Positions 26,912 through 37,589 are shown, counted from the stretch's first letter. The stretch is 64,000 nt of DNA from Streptomyces sp. NRRL S-118 (GCF_000716335.1 NZ_KL591017.1:35771-99770), one strand, 5' to 3'. Translations and numbers: made by a program. Notes: generated by a model from the sequence alone, not told the origin.

Positions 26912-26989
26912 GCTGTGAGTCTTCACGGCATGGCCCGCCCGCGTCCACCGCCTGTCCGGCATAAAAGACAAGCAGAGAAGCGGAGTTGG

Positions 26990-27595
26990 TCAGTCCGCCA
27001 TGATGAGGCTCATCGCCTCCGCGCGCGTCGCCACATCGCGCAGCTGACCACGCACGGCCGAGGTGATCGTCTTGGCGCCCGGCTTGCGGATGCCGCGCAT
27101 CGACATGCACATGTGCTCGCACTCGATGACCACGATCACGCCCCGCGGCTCCAGGATCTTCATCAGCGAGTCGGCGATCTGGGTGGTCAGCCGCTCCTGC
27201 ACCTGGGGCCGGCGGGCGTAGACGTCCACGAGCCGCGCCAGCTTCGACAGACCGGTGATCTTGCCGGTGGTGGACGGGATGTACCCGACGTGGGCAACAC
27301 CGCGGAACGGCACGAGGTGGTGTTCGCAGCAGGAGGTGACCTCGATGTCCTTCACCAGGACCATCTCGTCGTGCCCCAGGTCGAACGTCGTCGTCAGGAC
27401 GTCCTCGGGCTCCTGCCACAGACCGGCGAATATCTCCCGGTAGGCCCGCGCCACCCGGGCCGGAGTCTCCCGCAGGCCCTCCCGGTCCGGGTCCTCCCCG
27501 ACCGCGATGAGGAGTTCGCGTACGGCGTTCTCGGCGCGCTTCTCGTCGAAGTCGCCGATCCTGCCCTCGCCGTCCAGCGTCACCGGGTCGGTCAT
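26990..27595 (-). CDS. folE: GTP cyclohydrolase I (FolE)
   Basis: 201 aa. It converts GTP to dihydroneopterin triphosphate, the entry to folate. Zinc ligands C90 and H93 ([12 protein letters not shown]) and C163 ([12 protein letters not shown]) are present, with the catalytic-core [26 protein letters not shown]. Length is normal. It follows ftsH on the same strand but a strong terminator separates them, so it probably has its own promoter within 27600-27645. Confidence 0.96.
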   Translation of the reverse strand: MTDPVTLDGEGRIGDFDEKRAENAVRELLIAVGEDPDREGLRETPARVARAYREIFAGLWQEPEDVLTTTFDLGHDEMVLVKDIEVTSCCEHHLVPFRGVAHVGYIPSTTGKITGLSKLARLVDVYARRPQVQERLTTQIADSLMKILEPRGVIVVIECEHMCMSMRGIRKPGAKTITSAVRGQLRDVATRAEAMSLIMAD

Positions 27596-27645
27596 TCTGT
27601 GCCTCGTTCCGTTTTGCCTTCAGTACGCGCGTACACAGCACACGC

Positions 27646-27688
27646 AAAGCCGCGCCCCCACAGGCTAGAACCTGGGGGGCGCGGCTTT
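27646..27688 (-). terminator. Rho-independent terminator after ftsH
   Basis: A 14-bp perfect outer stem AAAGCCGCGCCCCC / GGGGGCGCGGCTTT with nested CAGG / CCTG pairing lies 39 bp past the ftsH stop. Confidence 0.85.
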
Positions 27689-27726
27689 CATTCCGGGGCC
27701 GACGGCCGCAGGCCGACGGCGGTCCC

Positions 27727-29760
27727 TCACGCCTCGGGGCGCTCCTCCGTCACCGGCTCCGCCGCCGGAGAGGCGTCGGAGGCAGGTCCGGAGCCGTTCG
27801 CCCCGACCGTACCGGCAGCGCCGTTCGTCAGCGCCAGCTCCTTCGGCGAGAGCACCGGAGGCCGCGTCGACGGCGTGCGCCGCGAGGAGCCGGTCCACGC
27901 CGGGCGGGCCGGGCGCTTGACGATCGGGGCGAAGATCTCGGCGATCTCCTCCTTGCCGAGCGTCTCCTTCTCCAGCAGCCGCAGGACCAGGTTGTCGAGG
28001 ACGTCACGGTTCTCGACGAGGATCTCCCAGGCCTCGTTGTGCGCGGTCTCGATGAGCTTCTTGACCTCTTCGTCGACGAGCGCGGCGACCTCTTCCGAGT
28101 AGTCGCGCTGGTGCGCCATCTCGCGGCCCAGGAAGGGCTCGCTGTTGTCGCCGCCGAACTTGATCGCGCCGAGCCGCTCGGTCATGCCGTACTGCGTGAC
28201 CATGGCCCGCGCGGTCGCGGTCGCCTTCTCGATGTCGTTCGCCGCGCCCGTGGTCGGGTCGTGGAAGACGAGCTCCTCGGCCGCGCGGCCGCCCAGCATG
28301 TACGCCAGCTGGTCGAGCATCTCGTTGCGCGTGGTCGAGTACTTGTCCTCGTCCGGCAGGACCATGGTGTAGCCCAGGGCCCGGCCCCGCGACAGGATGG
28401 TGATCTTGTGCACCGGGTCGGAGTTGGGGCAGGCCGCCGCGACCAGGGCGTGACCGCCCTCGTGGTACGCGGTGATCTTCTTCTCCTTGTCCGACATGAT
28501 CCGGGTCCGCTTCTGCGGGCCCGCGACCACACGGTCGATCGCCTCGTCCAGCATGTGGTTGTCGATCAGCTTCTTGTCCGAGCGGGCGGTCAGCAGCGCC
28601 GCCTCGTTCAGGACGTTCGACAGATCGGCACCCGTGAAGCCGGGCGTACGGCGCGCCACCGCGGACAGGTCGACGTCCGGGGCGACCGGCTTGCCCTTCT
28701 GGTGGACCTTGAGGATCTCCAGACGGCCCTGCATGTCGGGGCGGTCGACGGCGATCTGCCGGTCGAAGCGGCCCGGGCGCAGCAGCGCCGGGTCGAGGAT
28801 GTCCGGCCGGTTGGTGGCGGCGATCAGGATGACGCCGCCCTTCACGTCGAAGCCGTCCATCTCGACGAGCAGCTGGTTCAGGGTCTGCTCGCGCTCGTCG
28901 TGGCCGCCGCCGAGGCCCGCGCCGCGGTGCCGGCCGACGGCGTCGATCTCGTCGACGAAGACGATCGCCGGAGCGTTCGCCTTGGCCTGCTCGAACAGGT
29001 CACGGACGCGGGAGGCGCCGACACCCACGAACATCTCGACGAAGTCGGAGCCGGAGATGGAGTAGAAGGGCACGCCCGCCTCGCCCGCGACGGCGCGCGC
29101 GAGCAGCGTCTTGCCCGTACCGGGCGGGCCGTACAGCAGCACACCCTTGGGGATCTTGGCGCCGACGGCCTGGAACTTCGCCGGCTCCTGCAGGAACTCC
29201 TTGATCTCCTGGAGCTCCTCGACGGCCTCGTCGGACCCGGCCACGTCGGCGAACGTCGTCTTCGGGGTGTCCTTGGTGATCAGCTTGGCCTTGGACTTCC
29301 CGAAGTTCATCACTCGGGAGCCGCCGCCCTGCATCTGATTCATCAGGAACAGGAAGACCACGACGATCAGCACGAACGGCAGCAGCGAGAGCAGAACCGA
29401 GACGAACGGGGACTGCTTCGACGGCGAGACGGTGTAGCTCTTCTCGATGTCGCCCGCTTCGTACTTCTTCTGCAGCGTGGCAGCCAGGTCGGAGCCCTGC
29501 GTTCCGATGTAGCTCGCCTGGACCTTGTCGGCACCGTCGACCTTGAAGCTGCCCTTCAGGTCGATCTTGATCATCTGTTCGTCGCCGGTGGTGAGCTTGG
29601 CCTGCTCGACCTGGTTCTTGTCGATCGCCTGGATCACCTTGCCGGTGTCCACCGTCTTGTAGCCGCCCGACGAGCCGACGACCTGCATCAACACGACCAC
29701 GGCGAGGACGGCCAGCACGATCCACATGACCGGCCCACGGAAGTATCGCTTCACGTCCAT
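27727..29760 (-). CDS. ftsH: ATP-dependent zinc metalloprotease FtsH
   Basis: 677 aa. This membrane AAA+ protease degrades unassembled membrane proteins and some regulators. TM1 ~10-29 and TM2 ~119-140 flank a small extracytoplasmic domain. Walker A GPPGTGKT is 211-218, Walker B VFVDE about 267-271, the second region of homology [18 protein letters not shown] 317-334, and zinc motif HEGGH 433-437. The last ~60 residues are Pro/Ala/Thr-rich and likely disordered. It stands alone between two terminator-like regions, downstream of hpt and upstream of folE. Confidence 0.96.
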   Translation of the reverse strand: MDVKRYFRGPVMWIVLAVLAVVVLMQVVGSSGGYKTVDTGKVIQAIDKNQVEQAKLTTGDEQMIKIDLKGSFKVDGADKVQASYIGTQGSDLAATLQKKYEAGDIEKSYTVSPSKQSPFVSVLLSLLPFVLIVVVFLFLMNQMQGGGSRVMNFGKSKAKLITKDTPKTTFADVAGSDEAVEELQEIKEFLQEPAKFQAVGAKIPKGVLLYGPPGTGKTLLARAVAGEAGVPFYSISGSDFVEMFVGVGASRVRDLFEQAKANAPAIVFVDEIDAVGRHRGAGLGGGHDEREQTLNQLLVEMDGFDVKGGVILIAATNRPDILDPALLRPGRFDRQIAVDRPDMQGRLEILKVHQKGKPVAPDVDLSAVARRTPGFTGADLSNVLNEAALLTARSDKKLIDNHMLDEAIDRVVAGPQKRTRIMSDKEKKITAYHEGGHALVAAACPNSDPVHKITILSRGRALGYTMVLPDEDKYSTTRNEMLDQLAYMLGGRAAEELVFHDPTTGAANDIEKATATARAMVTQYGMTERLGAIKFGGDNSEPFLGREMAHQRDYSEEVAALVDEEVKKLIETAHNEAWEILVENRDVLDNLVLRLLEKETLGKEEIAEIFAPIVKRPARPAWTGSSRRTPSTRPPVLSPKELALTNGAAGTVGANGSGPASDASPAAEPVTEERPEA

Positions 29761-29927
29761 CCATACGGAGCGATGACGCCCCGTCCCTCCTGCCCGTAGG
29801 TAAATGCTGCTATGAGAAAAGACTGTTCTTCGGACGGTACCCCAGCATTGTCACCCGCGACCGCCTTCCCATGCTTCAACGGCGGGAAGGAGGCCGGGGT
29901 TCCCGTGCGGGCCGGGGCATCGGCTGA

Positions 29928-30482
29928 TCAGCCGCCGTACACGTGCGGCGCCAGCGTCCCGACGAAGGGGAGATTGCGGTACTTCTCCGCGTAATCCAGG
30001 CCGTACCCGACGACGAACTCGTTGGGGATGTCGAAGCCGATCCACTTGACGTCGATCGCGACCTTCGCCGCCTCCGGCTTGCGCAGCAGGGTGCAGACCT
30101 CCAGGGAGGCCGGCTCCCGCGAGCCGAGGTTCGACAGCAGCCACGACAGCGTCAGACCGGAGTCGATGATGTCCTCGACGATCAGGACGTGCTTGCCCTT
30201 GATGTCGGTGTCCAGGTCCTTGAGGATCCGGACGACGCCGGAGGACTGGGTGCCCGCTCCGTACGAGGAGACGGCCATCCAGTCCATCGTGACGGGGGTG
30301 GACAGCGCGCGCGCCAGGTCCGCCATCACCATCACGGCGCCCTTGAGGACACCGACGATGAGCAGGTCCTTGCCCGCGTACTCCGCGTCGATCTTCGCGG
30401 CCAGCTCGGCCAGCTTCGCGTCGATCTCTTCCTTGGTGATGAGCACCGACTGGAGGTCGGCGCCCATGTCTTTCTCGTTCAC
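29928..30482 (-). CDS. hpt: Hypoxanthine phosphoribosyltransferase (Hpt)
   Basis: 184 aa from the GTG at 30482 ([20 protein letters not shown]); a GTG three codons upstream is possible. Purine salvage: hypoxanthine or guanine plus PRPP to IMP/GMP. The PRPP motif is [18 protein letters not shown], the flexible loop [15 protein letters not shown], and the base-binding [19 protein letters not shown]. It is 26 bp downstream of tilS; tilS, hpt, ftsH is a widespread bacterial order. Confidence 0.95.
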   Translation of the reverse strand: MNEKDMGADLQSVLITKEEIDAKLAELAAKIDAEYAGKDLLIVGVLKGAVMVMADLARALSTPVTMDWMAVSSYGAGTQSSGVVRILKDLDTDIKGKHVLIVEDIIDSGLTLSWLLSNLGSREPASLEVCTLLRKPEAAKVAIDVKWIGFDIPNEFVVGYGLDYAEKYRNLPFVGTLAPHVYGG

Positions 30483-30508
30483 CCGGGTCACTTTCGTTGC
30501 AGCCTGCG

Positions 30509-31579
30509 TCAGCCTTGCCGAATGACCAGTCTGCCACCCTGGCGGCGTGCCTCGACGCGGCCGGGCAGATTGATGGCTCCCTGACCGCGCCAGCTGGTGA
30601 TCAGCCGGTCCAGTTCCTCGATGTGGCGGGCGAACAGCGAGCCGGCGGGGGCCCCCTCGGCGATGGCCGCGCGGCGCAGCACGCGACGGCGCACGGCGGG
30701 CGGCAGCGCGTAGAGCCTGGCGCACACCAGGTGGCCGGTCTCGTCCCGTACGGACGCCTCGACGTCGGCCGCCCACGCGTCCAGCGCGTCGGCGTCGTCC
30801 CGGCACAGCTGGGCCGTCCGGGCGAGGGCCTCGACGACGCCCTTGCCCAGGGACTTCTCCAGGGCGGGCAGGCCCTCGTGGCGCAGGCGGGAGCGCGTGT
30901 AGGCCGGGTCGGCGTTCATCGGGTCGTCCCAGACGGGCAGGGACTGGACCATGCAGGCCTTGCGGGCCGTCTGCCGGTCGAGCTGGAGGAACGGGCGGCG
31001 GTAGCGGCCTTCGGCGCCGGAGACGGCGGCCATGCCGGACAGCGAGCGGATGCCGGAGCCCCGGGCGAGTCCGAGCAGCACGGTCTCGGCCTGGTCGTCG
31101 CGCGTGTGGCCGAGCAGCACGGCGGCGGCGCCCAGCCGGTCGGCGGCCTCGTCCAGCGCGGCGTACCGGGCGTCGCGGGCGGCGGCCTCGGGTCCGCCGT
31201 CGCGGCCGACGGTCACGGTGACGGCCTCGACCGGGTCCAGCCCCATCACGGCGAGGCGGGCGGCGACCTCGGTGGCGCGCAGGTCGGAGCCGGGCTGGAG
31301 GCCGTGGTCGACGGTGATGCCGCCGGCCCGGACGGGGAGCTTGCGGGCCTCGAAGGCGAGGGCCGACGCGAGCGCCATGGAGTCGGCGCCGCCGGAGCAG
31401 GCGACCAGCACGAGCGGCGGCTCCGGCGGTGCGCCGGCGCCGGGCCCGGGGTCGGTGGTGACTCCCGGGGAGCCGTGTGCCGTGGTGCTGATCTCGGGGA
31501 CGGCGTACTGGGTGAGGACGTCGTGGAGGACGCGGCGGACCGCCAGGCGTATCGCCGCGACCGCAGGATGGGGACCCAT
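30509..31579 (-). CDS. tilS: tRNA(Ile)-lysidine synthetase (TilS)
   Basis: 356 aa. It adds lysine to C34 of the CAU-anticodon isoleucine tRNA using ATP, so that it reads AUA. The PP-loop SGGADS is at 62-67 after a ~50-residue N-terminal extension rich in Gly/Pro. [36 protein letters not shown] and RRPFLQLDR are family motifs. The C-terminal region is short compared with the enteric enzyme, as usual in actinobacteria. Confidence 0.93.
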   Translation of the reverse strand: MGPHPAVAAIRLAVRRVLHDVLTQYAVPEISTTAHGSPGVTTDPGPGAGAPPEPPLVLVACSGGADSMALASALAFEARKLPVRAGGITVDHGLQPGSDLRATEVAARLAVMGLDPVEAVTVTVGRDGGPEAAARDARYAALDEAADRLGAAAVLLGHTRDDQAETVLLGLARGSGIRSLSGMAAVSGAEGRYRRPFLQLDRQTARKACMVQSLPVWDDPMNADPAYTRSRLRHEGLPALEKSLGKGVVEALARTAQLCRDDADALDAWAADVEASVRDETGHLVCARLYALPPAVRRRVLRRAAIAEGAPAGSLFARHIEELDRLITSWRGQGAINLPGRVEARRQGGRLVIRQG

Positions 31580-31783
31580 GTCCGGTGCCCTTCGTGTGTG
31601 AAGTAAGGGGGTGCCTCGGTCGGAGTCTTAACGGCCGGACCGGAGGGTTTGGTCACTCAGGGTGCATCGATCGTGACAGAACCCGGCCGATACCCGAGCA
31701 TCGCACGCCCACCCACGGCCCACGGTCCCTCGGATGGGTGATTGGAGGGGCGCCGTTCACGCCGTCGGGCCGGAACGGGCCGC

Positions 31784-32914
31784 TCACTCCGCCTTGCGGT
31801 GCACCCGCGCGACCCAATCCGCCGGTTTGGCGATCTCCGCCTTGGTGGGCAGCGTGTTGGGGGAGGTCCACACGCGGTTGAAGCCGTCCATGCCGACCTC
31901 GTCGACGACCGCGCGGACGAACTTCTCGCCGTCCCGGTACTGGCGCAGCTTGGCGTCCAGGCCGAGCAGCTTGCGCAGCGCCAGGTCCAGGCGGGACGCG
32001 CCGCGGGCCCGGCGCTGCTGGAACTTCTCGCGGATCTCCGCCACCGACGGCACGACCTGCGGTCCCACGCCGTCCATCACGTAGTCCGCGTGCCCTTCCA
32101 GGAGCGACATCACGGCGGTGAGGCGGCCGAGGATCTCGCGCTGCTCCGGCGTCTGGACCAGCTCCACCAGCGAGCGGCCGCCGTCCTCGTCCTCCTCGCC
32201 CTCCGGGCGGGCGCCGGCCAGCGTCTGGGCGGCTTCGCGCAGCCGCTCCAGGACCGTCATGGGGTCGACGTCGGTCGCGCTCAGGAATGACTGGATCTCG
32301 CCCTGGAGGTGGTCGCGCAGCCAGGGCACCCCGGTGAACTGGGTACGGTGCGTCTCCTCGTGCAGGCACACCCACAGCCGGAAGTCGTGGGGCGCCACGT
32401 CCAGCTCGCGCTCCACGTGGACGATGTTCGGCGCGACGAGCAGCAGGCGTCCGCCGCCGTGCTCGCCGGCGGGCAGCTCCCGCGTGGCCGGGGCGAACGT
32501 CTCGTACTGCCCGAGGACCCGGGAGGCCAGGAACGACAGCAGCATGCCCAGCTCGACGCCGGTCACCTTGCCGCCGACCGCGCCCAGCACGGCCCCGCCG
32601 GGCGAGGCGGCGCGGCGCTCCTGCATCTTCTCCAGCAGCGGCTTGAGCAGCTCGCGGAAGCCCGCGACGTTCGCCCTGATCCAGCCGGGGCGGTCCACGA
32701 CCAGGATCGGGGTGTCCTCCGGCTCGTGGCCCTCGGGGATCATCCGGGTGTACGCCCGGACGTGCTCCTCGGACGCCTTCGCGTGCCGCCGCAGCTCGGC
32801 CACGACCGCGCGGGCCTCGTCGCGGCTCACCTCGGGCCCGGGGCGTACCAGCCGGGTCGCGGTCGCCACCGCGAGGCTCCAGTCGACCATCTCCGCACCA
32901 CCGATGCTCGTCAT
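31784..32914 (-). CDS. Zincin-like metalloprotease, DUF2342 (F420-associated family)
   Basis: 376 aa. The zinc motif HEETH (WVCLHEETHRTQFTGVPWL) and a downstream glutamate region LEGHADYVMDGVG mark the zincin_2 / DUF2342 family, annotated as coenzyme F420 biosynthesis-associated in databases. VDWSLAVATATRLVRPGPEVS at the N-terminus is characteristic. A basic helix (QQRRARGASRLDLALRKLLGLD) is followed by KLRQYRDGEKFV. No signal peptide, so it is cytoplasmic. No F420 genes are in the window, so the substrate is open. It lies between dacB and tilS on the same strand. Confidence 0.88.
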   Translation of the reverse strand: MTSIGGAEMVDWSLAVATATRLVRPGPEVSRDEARAVVAELRRHAKASEEHVRAYTRMIPEGHEPEDTPILVVDRPGWIRANVAGFRELLKPLLEKMQERRAASPGGAVLGAVGGKVTGVELGMLLSFLASRVLGQYETFAPATRELPAGEHGGGRLLLVAPNIVHVERELDVAPHDFRLWVCLHEETHRTQFTGVPWLRDHLQGEIQSFLSATDVDPMTVLERLREAAQTLAGARPEGEEDEDGGRSLVELVQTPEQREILGRLTAVMSLLEGHADYVMDGVGPQVVPSVAEIREKFQQRRARGASRLDLALRKLLGLDAKLRQYRDGEKFVRAVVDEVGMDGFNRVWTSPNTLPTKAEIAKPADWVARVHRKAE

Positions 32915-32980
32915 GCGTCAACCGTACGTGCTCGGCGCGCGGATGGGTGAGGGATGGGACGCCGCTCGTCGCCGGGCCGC

Positions 32981-34411
32981 TCAGCGGGTGAGGGCGGCGG
33001 CGAGGCGGTCGAGGGCGGGCTGGGCGGTGTACGGGGACGGGGTCTCACCGGCGAGAAACGCGAACGCCAGCAGTCGGCCGTTCGCGGTCACCGCCGTCCC
33101 GGCGAGGGTGTTCACGCCGGTCAGGGTGCCGGTCTTGGCGCGGATCACCCCGGCGCCCGGGGACCCGGCCGCGTAGCGCTCCCGCAGGGTGCCGCTGAAG
33201 CCGCCGACGGGCAGGCCGGTGAGGACCGGGCGCAGCTCGGGGCGGGCGGGGTCGGCGGCACGGACGAGCAGGGCGGCCAGGGAGGCGGCGGAGAGCCGGT
33301 CGCGGCGGTCCAGGCCGCTGCCGTCGGCGAACCGCGCCCCCGCCAGCGGGACGCCGAGCTTCCCCAGTTCGGCGCGCACGGCACGGGCGGCGCCGTCGAA
33401 GCTGGCGGGCTTGCCCGTGGCGAGGGCGGTCTGGCGGGCGAGCGCCTCGGCGATGTCGTTGTCGCTGTGGGTCAGGGTGCGCTCGACCAGCGAGGACAGG
33501 GGCGCCGAACGGGTCCGGGCCAGTCGCTTCCCCTGGCCGGGCGCCTTGGCGCGGACGGGCGGCCGGCCGGTGGTGACGGCGTGCTCGGCGAGCAGGTCGC
33601 CGAAGGCGCGGGCGGTGTCGCCGGCCGGGTCGGCGGAGCGGGCGGCGGGGCCGTTCGCCGGCTCGCCCCGCGGGCCCGCGGCCCCGGCACCGCCGATCCT
33701 GCCCTCGTCGGTCATCAGGGCCGTGACCGGGGCGATGTTGTCGTTGACGCCGATGGGGTGGCGCTCCGGGCCGGAGTAGAGCGAGGTGTCGTAGGCCAGC
33801 TGGACGGTGCTGACACCGCGGTCGCGCAGGGCGCGGGCGGTGTCGCGGGCGAGGGCGCGCAGCCGCGGCCCGTCGAGCGTGGGGTCGCCGCCGCCGACCA
33901 GCGTGACGCGGCGGAAGTCCGGCGAGGCGACGACGGTGGTGGGGATGCGGTGGTCCGGGCCGAGGGCGGAGAGCGCGGCGGCCGCGGTGGCGATCTTGAC
34001 GGTCGAGGCGGGCACCATCGGGGCGGCCGCGCCGTTGCCGTACAGCTGTTCGCCGGTGGCGACGTCGACGACGGCGCCGGTCCGCAGCGGGCCCAGGTCC
34101 GGCGAGGCGAGCAGCGGCTCCAGGACGGTGGCGAGGGCGGGGTTCTGCGGGCGGGCGGCGGCCTTGCCGAGGGCCGTGAGCACCCCGGGGGCACTGGGCG
34201 CGGGGGCGGGTGCCTCGGGGCGGTCGGGGCCGCCGGGGGCCCCGGAACCGTGATGTGCGCCACCTGTGGGGGCCTGGGCGGCGGCGCGGGCGCGCTCCGC
34301 CGTACGCTGACCCGAGTCCCAGGGCCCGGTCGCGGTCACCACACCGGCCGACAGGACCAGGCCGAGCACCGCGGAACCGGCGGCGAGCTGCAACACCTTC
34401 GGCTCCGGCAC
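32981..34411 (-). CDS. dacB: D-alanyl-D-alanine carboxypeptidase/endopeptidase (PBP4 type, peptidase S13)
   Basis: 476 aa from the GTG at 34411 (PEPKVLQLAAGSAVLGLVL); a GTG at 34456 would add 15 residues. An N-terminal membrane or signal segment (QLAAGSAVLGLVLSAGVVTA) and a Pro/Ala linker precede the serine acyl-enzyme domain. Motifs are SxxK in PASTVKIATAAAA, SxN in THSDNDIAEAL, and KTG in RAKTGTLTGVN. It trims peptidoglycan stem peptides outside the membrane. It is divergent from ppa across a gap with a strong palindrome. Confidence 0.92.
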   Translation of the reverse strand: MPEPKVLQLAAGSAVLGLVLSAGVVTATGPWDSGQRTAERARAAAQAPTGGAHHGSGAPGGPDRPEAPAPAPSAPGVLTALGKAAARPQNPALATVLEPLLASPDLGPLRTGAVVDVATGEQLYGNGAAAPMVPASTVKIATAAAALSALGPDHRIPTTVVASPDFRRVTLVGGGDPTLDGPRLRALARDTARALRDRGVSTVQLAYDTSLYSGPERHPIGVNDNIAPVTALMTDEGRIGGAGAAGPRGEPANGPAARSADPAGDTARAFGDLLAEHAVTTGRPPVRAKAPGQGKRLARTRSAPLSSLVERTLTHSDNDIAEALARQTALATGKPASFDGAARAVRAELGKLGVPLAGARFADGSGLDRRDRLSAASLAALLVRAADPARPELRPVLTGLPVGGFSGTLRERYAAGSPGAGVIRAKTGTLTGVNTLAGTAVTANGRLLAFAFLAGETPSPYTAQPALDRLAAALTR

Positions 34412-34470
34412 GGCCGACCAGCCCCTTTCGCGAGCACACAGTTGCGTGAGGGACACTTAACCACTGAGCT

Positions 34471-34488
34471 GTGCCGTGCACACGGCAC
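34471..34488. promoter_or_regulatory. 18-bp palindrome between dacB and ppa
   Basis: GTGCCGTG-CA-CACGGCAC is a perfect inverted repeat with 8-bp arms in the ~110-bp divergent promoter region. It could be an operator or a short cruciform. No known consensus is assigned. Confidence 0.45.
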
Positions 34489-34521
34489 CCCCGGTTTGTG
34501 TTGATCTTGGAGGAGCCACCC

Positions 34522-35016
34522 GTGGAGTTCGACGTCACCATCGAGATCCCGAAGGGATCGCGGAACAAGTACGAGGTGGACCACGAGACCGGCCGTATCC
34601 GGCTGGACCGCCACCTCTTCACGTCGACCGTCTACCCGGCCGATTACGGCTTCGTCGAGGGCACCCTGGGCGAGGACGGCGACCCGCTGGACGCGCTGGT
34701 CATCCTGGACGAGCCGACCTTCCCGGGCGTGCTGGTGAAGTGCCGCGCCATCGGCATGTTCCGGATGACGGACGAGGCGGGCGGCGACGACAAGCTGCTG
34801 TGCGTGCCGGCCTCCGACCCGCGCATGGAGCACCTGCGCGACATCCACCACGTCTCCGAGTTCGACCGCCTGGAGATCCAGCACTTCTTCGAGGTCTACA
34901 AGGACCTGGAGCCCGGCAAGTCCGTCGAGGGTGCCAACTGGGTCGGCCGCGCCGAGGCCGAGGCCGAGATCGAGGCCTCCATCAAGCGCCTGGAGGCGCA
35001 GGGCGGCGCTCACTGA
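34522..35016 (+). CDS. ppa: Inorganic pyrophosphatase (Ppa)
   Basis: 164 aa from the GTG at 34522 with a strong TTGGAGGAG site. A soluble family I enzyme that hydrolyses pyrophosphate and pulls biosynthetic reactions forward. Active-site segments [24 protein letters not shown] and the metal-binding [12 protein letters not shown] are intact. Length is normal for the prokaryotic form. Confidence 0.96.
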   Translation: MEFDVTIEIPKGSRNKYEVDHETGRIRLDRHLFTSTVYPADYGFVEGTLGEDGDPLDALVILDEPTFPGVLVKCRAIGMFRMTDEAGGDDKLLCVPASDPRMEHLRDIHHVSEFDRLEIQHFFEVYKDLEPGKSVEGANWVGRAEAEAEIEASIKRLEAQGGAH

Positions 35017-35131
35017 CGCCCCTTCGTCGTCCGGCGGGCGGCGCACCTTCGCGGGTGCGCCGCCCGTCGTGCGTTCCCGGCCGCCGTGCGTCGCCGCCCT
35101 TGGTCGCGCTCATACTGGGCAGGCGGGCCGG

Positions 35132-36805
35132 ATGGGAGTGAGGGACAGGACTGTGGCGGCGGAGGAAGCGGGCGTTCCGGAGGACCGGAAGCCTCAGTCG
35201 GACGAGGCGCACAGCGCCTTCACGCCGCCACCGGGGGTGGACCAGCCCGCCGGGCCCGAGGAGGACCAGCCGACCTCGGAATTCGCCCTTCCGGAGGGCC
35301 TGGCCCCCGAGGGGCCGGCCGAGCCGGAGGGATCGGCGTTCGCCCCGCCCTCCACGTACGGGGCGAAGCAGTCCCCGCCCGCGTTCACACCCGCGCAAGG
35401 CTTCCCCGCGGTGCGGCTGTCGAAGGACGCGCCCTGGCAGGACCGGATGCGCACCATGCTGCGCATGCCGGTGAGCGAGCGCCCGGTGCCCGAGCCGGTG
35501 CAGCGGCAGGACGAGGTGCGCCCGGCCGTGCCGCGCGTGCTCGACCTGACGCTGCGCATCGGGGAGCTGCTGCTCGCGGGCGGCGAGGGCGCGGAGGACG
35601 TCGAGGCGGCGATGTTCGCGATCTGCCGCTCGTACGGGCTCGACCGCTGCGAGCCCACCGTGACGTTCACGCTGCTGTCGATCACGTACCAGCCGTCCCT
35701 GGTGGACGACCCGGTGACGGCGAACCGGACCGTGCGGCGGCGCGGCACGGACTACACCCGGCTGTCGGCGGTCTACAGCCTGGTGGCCGACATCAACACC
35801 GAGGACTACGAGATCACGCTGGAGGAGGCGTACCGGCGCCTCGCGGAGATCCGGCGCAACCGGCACCCCTACCCGGGGTGGGTCCTCACGCTGGCCGCGG
35901 GTCTGCTGGCCGGCGCGGCCTCGATGCTGCTGGGCGGCGACATGGCCGTGTTCGCGGTCGCGGCGGCCGGCGCGATGCTCGGCGACCGGCTGGCGTGGTT
36001 CTGCGCGGGGCGCGGACTGCCGGAGTTCTACCAGTTCGCGGTGGCGGCCGTGCCGCCGGCGGCGCTGGGTGTGGTGGTGAGCCTGCTGCACGCCGGGCTC
36101 CAGCCGAACGCGGTGATCACCGGTGGTCTGTTCGCGCTGATCCCGGGGCGGGCGCTCGTGGCGGCGGTCCAGGACGGCCTCACCGGCTTCTACATCACCG
36201 CGTCGGCGCGACTGCTGGAGGTGGCGTACTTCTTCGTCGCCATCGTGGTGGGCGTGCTGACCGTGCTGTACGTGGGCGTGCAGTTCTTCCAGGCGAAGCT
36301 GAACCCGGAGGGCGCGCTGCAGGCCGTGGAGCGGCCCGGGCTCCAGATCCTGGCGGCGGTGCTGCTGTCGGTGACGTTCGCGGTGCTGCTCCAGCAGGAA
36401 CGTTCCACGGTGCTGTTCGTGGCGCTGAACGGCGGGGTGGCGTGGGTGGTCTACGCGTCGATCGCGGTGACCGCGAACGGACCCACGGTGCTGGCGACCG
36501 CGGTCGCGGCCGGTCTGGTGGGCCTGTTCGGGCAGTTGATGGCCCGGTACGAGCACACCTCGTCGATGCCGTACGTGACGGCGGCGATCGGGCCGCTGCT
36601 GCCGGGTTCCGCGACGTACCTCGGTGTGCTGAACATCGCCCAGAACAACCTGGACGCCGGGTTCGCCTCGCTGGCCAGGGCGGCGGCGCTGGCGCTGGCG
36701 ATCGCGATCGGCGTCAACCTGGGCGGCGAGATGGCCCGTCTGTTCATCCGGGCGCCCGGTTCGGCGGCCGCCCGGCGCGCGGCCAAGCGCACCCGCGGCT
36801 TCTGA
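35132..36805 (+). CDS. ThrE-type threonine/serine exporter family protein
   Basis: 557 aa from the ATG at 35132; GTGs at 35138 and 35153 are alternatives. The first ~115 residues are Pro/Glu-rich and disordered. The cytoplasmic ThrE domain follows (LDLTLRIGELLLAGGEGAEDVEAAM, YGLDRCEPTVTFTLLSITY), then about ten membrane helices in two halves (WVLTLAAGLLAGAASMLLGG, AVFAVAAAGAMLGDRLAWF ... TVLATAVAAGLVGLFGQLM). Corynebacterium ThrE exports threonine and serine; whether this exports amino acids or other small metabolites is unknown. Confidence 0.88.
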   Translation: MGVRDRTVAAEEAGVPEDRKPQSDEAHSAFTPPPGVDQPAGPEEDQPTSEFALPEGLAPEGPAEPEGSAFAPPSTYGAKQSPPAFTPAQGFPAVRLSKDAPWQDRMRTMLRMPVSERPVPEPVQRQDEVRPAVPRVLDLTLRIGELLLAGGEGAEDVEAAMFAICRSYGLDRCEPTVTFTLLSITYQPSLVDDPVTANRTVRRRGTDYTRLSAVYSLVADINTEDYEITLEEAYRRLAEIRRNRHPYPGWVLTLAAGLLAGAASMLLGGDMAVFAVAAAGAMLGDRLAWFCAGRGLPEFYQFAVAAVPPAALGVVVSLLHAGLQPNAVITGGLFALIPGRALVAAVQDGLTGFYITASARLLEVAYFFVAIVVGVLTVLYVGVQFFQAKLNPEGALQAVERPGLQILAAVLLSVTFAVLLQQERSTVLFVALNGGVAWVVYASIAVTANGPTVLATAVAAGLVGLFGQLMARYEHTSSMPYVTAAIGPLLPGSATYLGVLNIAQNNLDAGFASLARAAALALAIAIGVNLGGEMARLFIRAPGSAAARRAAKRTRGF

Positions 36806-36942
36806 GGCCACGTCGCCGCACGGGACCGCACGGGGCCACGGGGCCGCCCTTCGCCGTGGAGGCGCCGGGCGGGCCGGGCGGGCGCCGGGGCCGCGGGTGC
36901 CGGGCCGGAGCAGGTCCGGTGGGCCCGGGTGCCGGCGGGGCG

Positions 36943-37512
36943 TCAGGCCGCGGGTGCCGGGCGGGCCGGCGAGGTGGATGCCCGCGGGAGGAGGCCGCCG
37001 CGGCGCAGGGCCGCGTACCCGAGGCCGAGACCGATGGCGAGGGGCCATTCGATGACGTCCGCGGCGCCCAGGACCCCCAGGCCGAGGTAGACCGGCAGGC
37101 CGCGGTTGCCGGGGATGACCTGGCGCGCCACCGTCACCGGCAGCATCGCCGCCTCGGCCGCGCCGCTCGCCACCCGGTCCATGGAGGGGAGGGTGAAGGT
37201 GATGGTGCGGCCGCCGCCTCCGCTCCGCGGGACGGGGCCGGGGCCCTGGGCAGGGGCCGATTCCGTCGCCGATTCGGCGGCCGCCGCGGTGGTGTCCCGC
37301 TTCGCGGTGCCTGTGCCCGATGCGGCCCTGCTCGAAGACGCCGTACCCGAGGACGCCGTACCCGAGGACGCCGTGTCCGGCTTCGCAGCCGCCTTCCGGG
37401 GGGCGGCCTTCGACGCTGTGCGCTTACGAGGTGTTGACGATGTGGCCACAGCTCTCACATCCGCACATGTGGTGTACGTATGGGCAATTTGTCTACATTT
37501 CAGAGTAGCCAT
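36943..37512 (-). CDS. Lys/Ala/Ser-rich protein with C-terminal hydrophobic pair, unknown function
   Basis: 189 aa if begun at the ATG at 37512; the start is uncertain and a later GTG (VATSSTPRKRTASKAAPRKA) is possible. A histone-H1-like basic region (TPRKRTASKAAPRKAAAKPD) is followed by TASSGTASSGTASS repeats encoded by a 15-bp tandem repeat near 37335-37375. The C-terminal half has a conserved-looking TITFTLPSMDRVASGAAEAAMLPVTV and two hydrophobic stretches (VYLGLGVLGAADVI, PLAIGLGLGYAAL). It is divergent from the P-type ATPase gene. No named family is recognised. Confidence 0.65.
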   Translation of the reverse strand: MATLKCRQIAHTYTTCADVRAVATSSTPRKRTASKAAPRKAAAKPDTASSGTASSGTASSSRAASGTGTAKRDTTAAAAESATESAPAQGPGPVPRSGGGGRTITFTLPSMDRVASGAAEAAMLPVTVARQVIPGNRGLPVYLGLGVLGAADVIEWPLAIGLGLGYAALRRGGLLPRASTSPARPAPAA

Positions 37513-37589
37513 TGCGGAGCGGTTGAAGCGGCCCCGAGCGGCTACTCGGGCCTCGTTCGCGTCGCTGAGACGGACGGAGGCACCCGCCC

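Noticed and set aside
37424..37468. A 14-codon Cys-rich reading frame (MCGCESCGHIVNTS) on the minus strand overlapping the start of the Lys/Ala-rich gene.
   Set aside because: No ribosome site or convincing leaderless promoter, and such short frames arise easily in this region.
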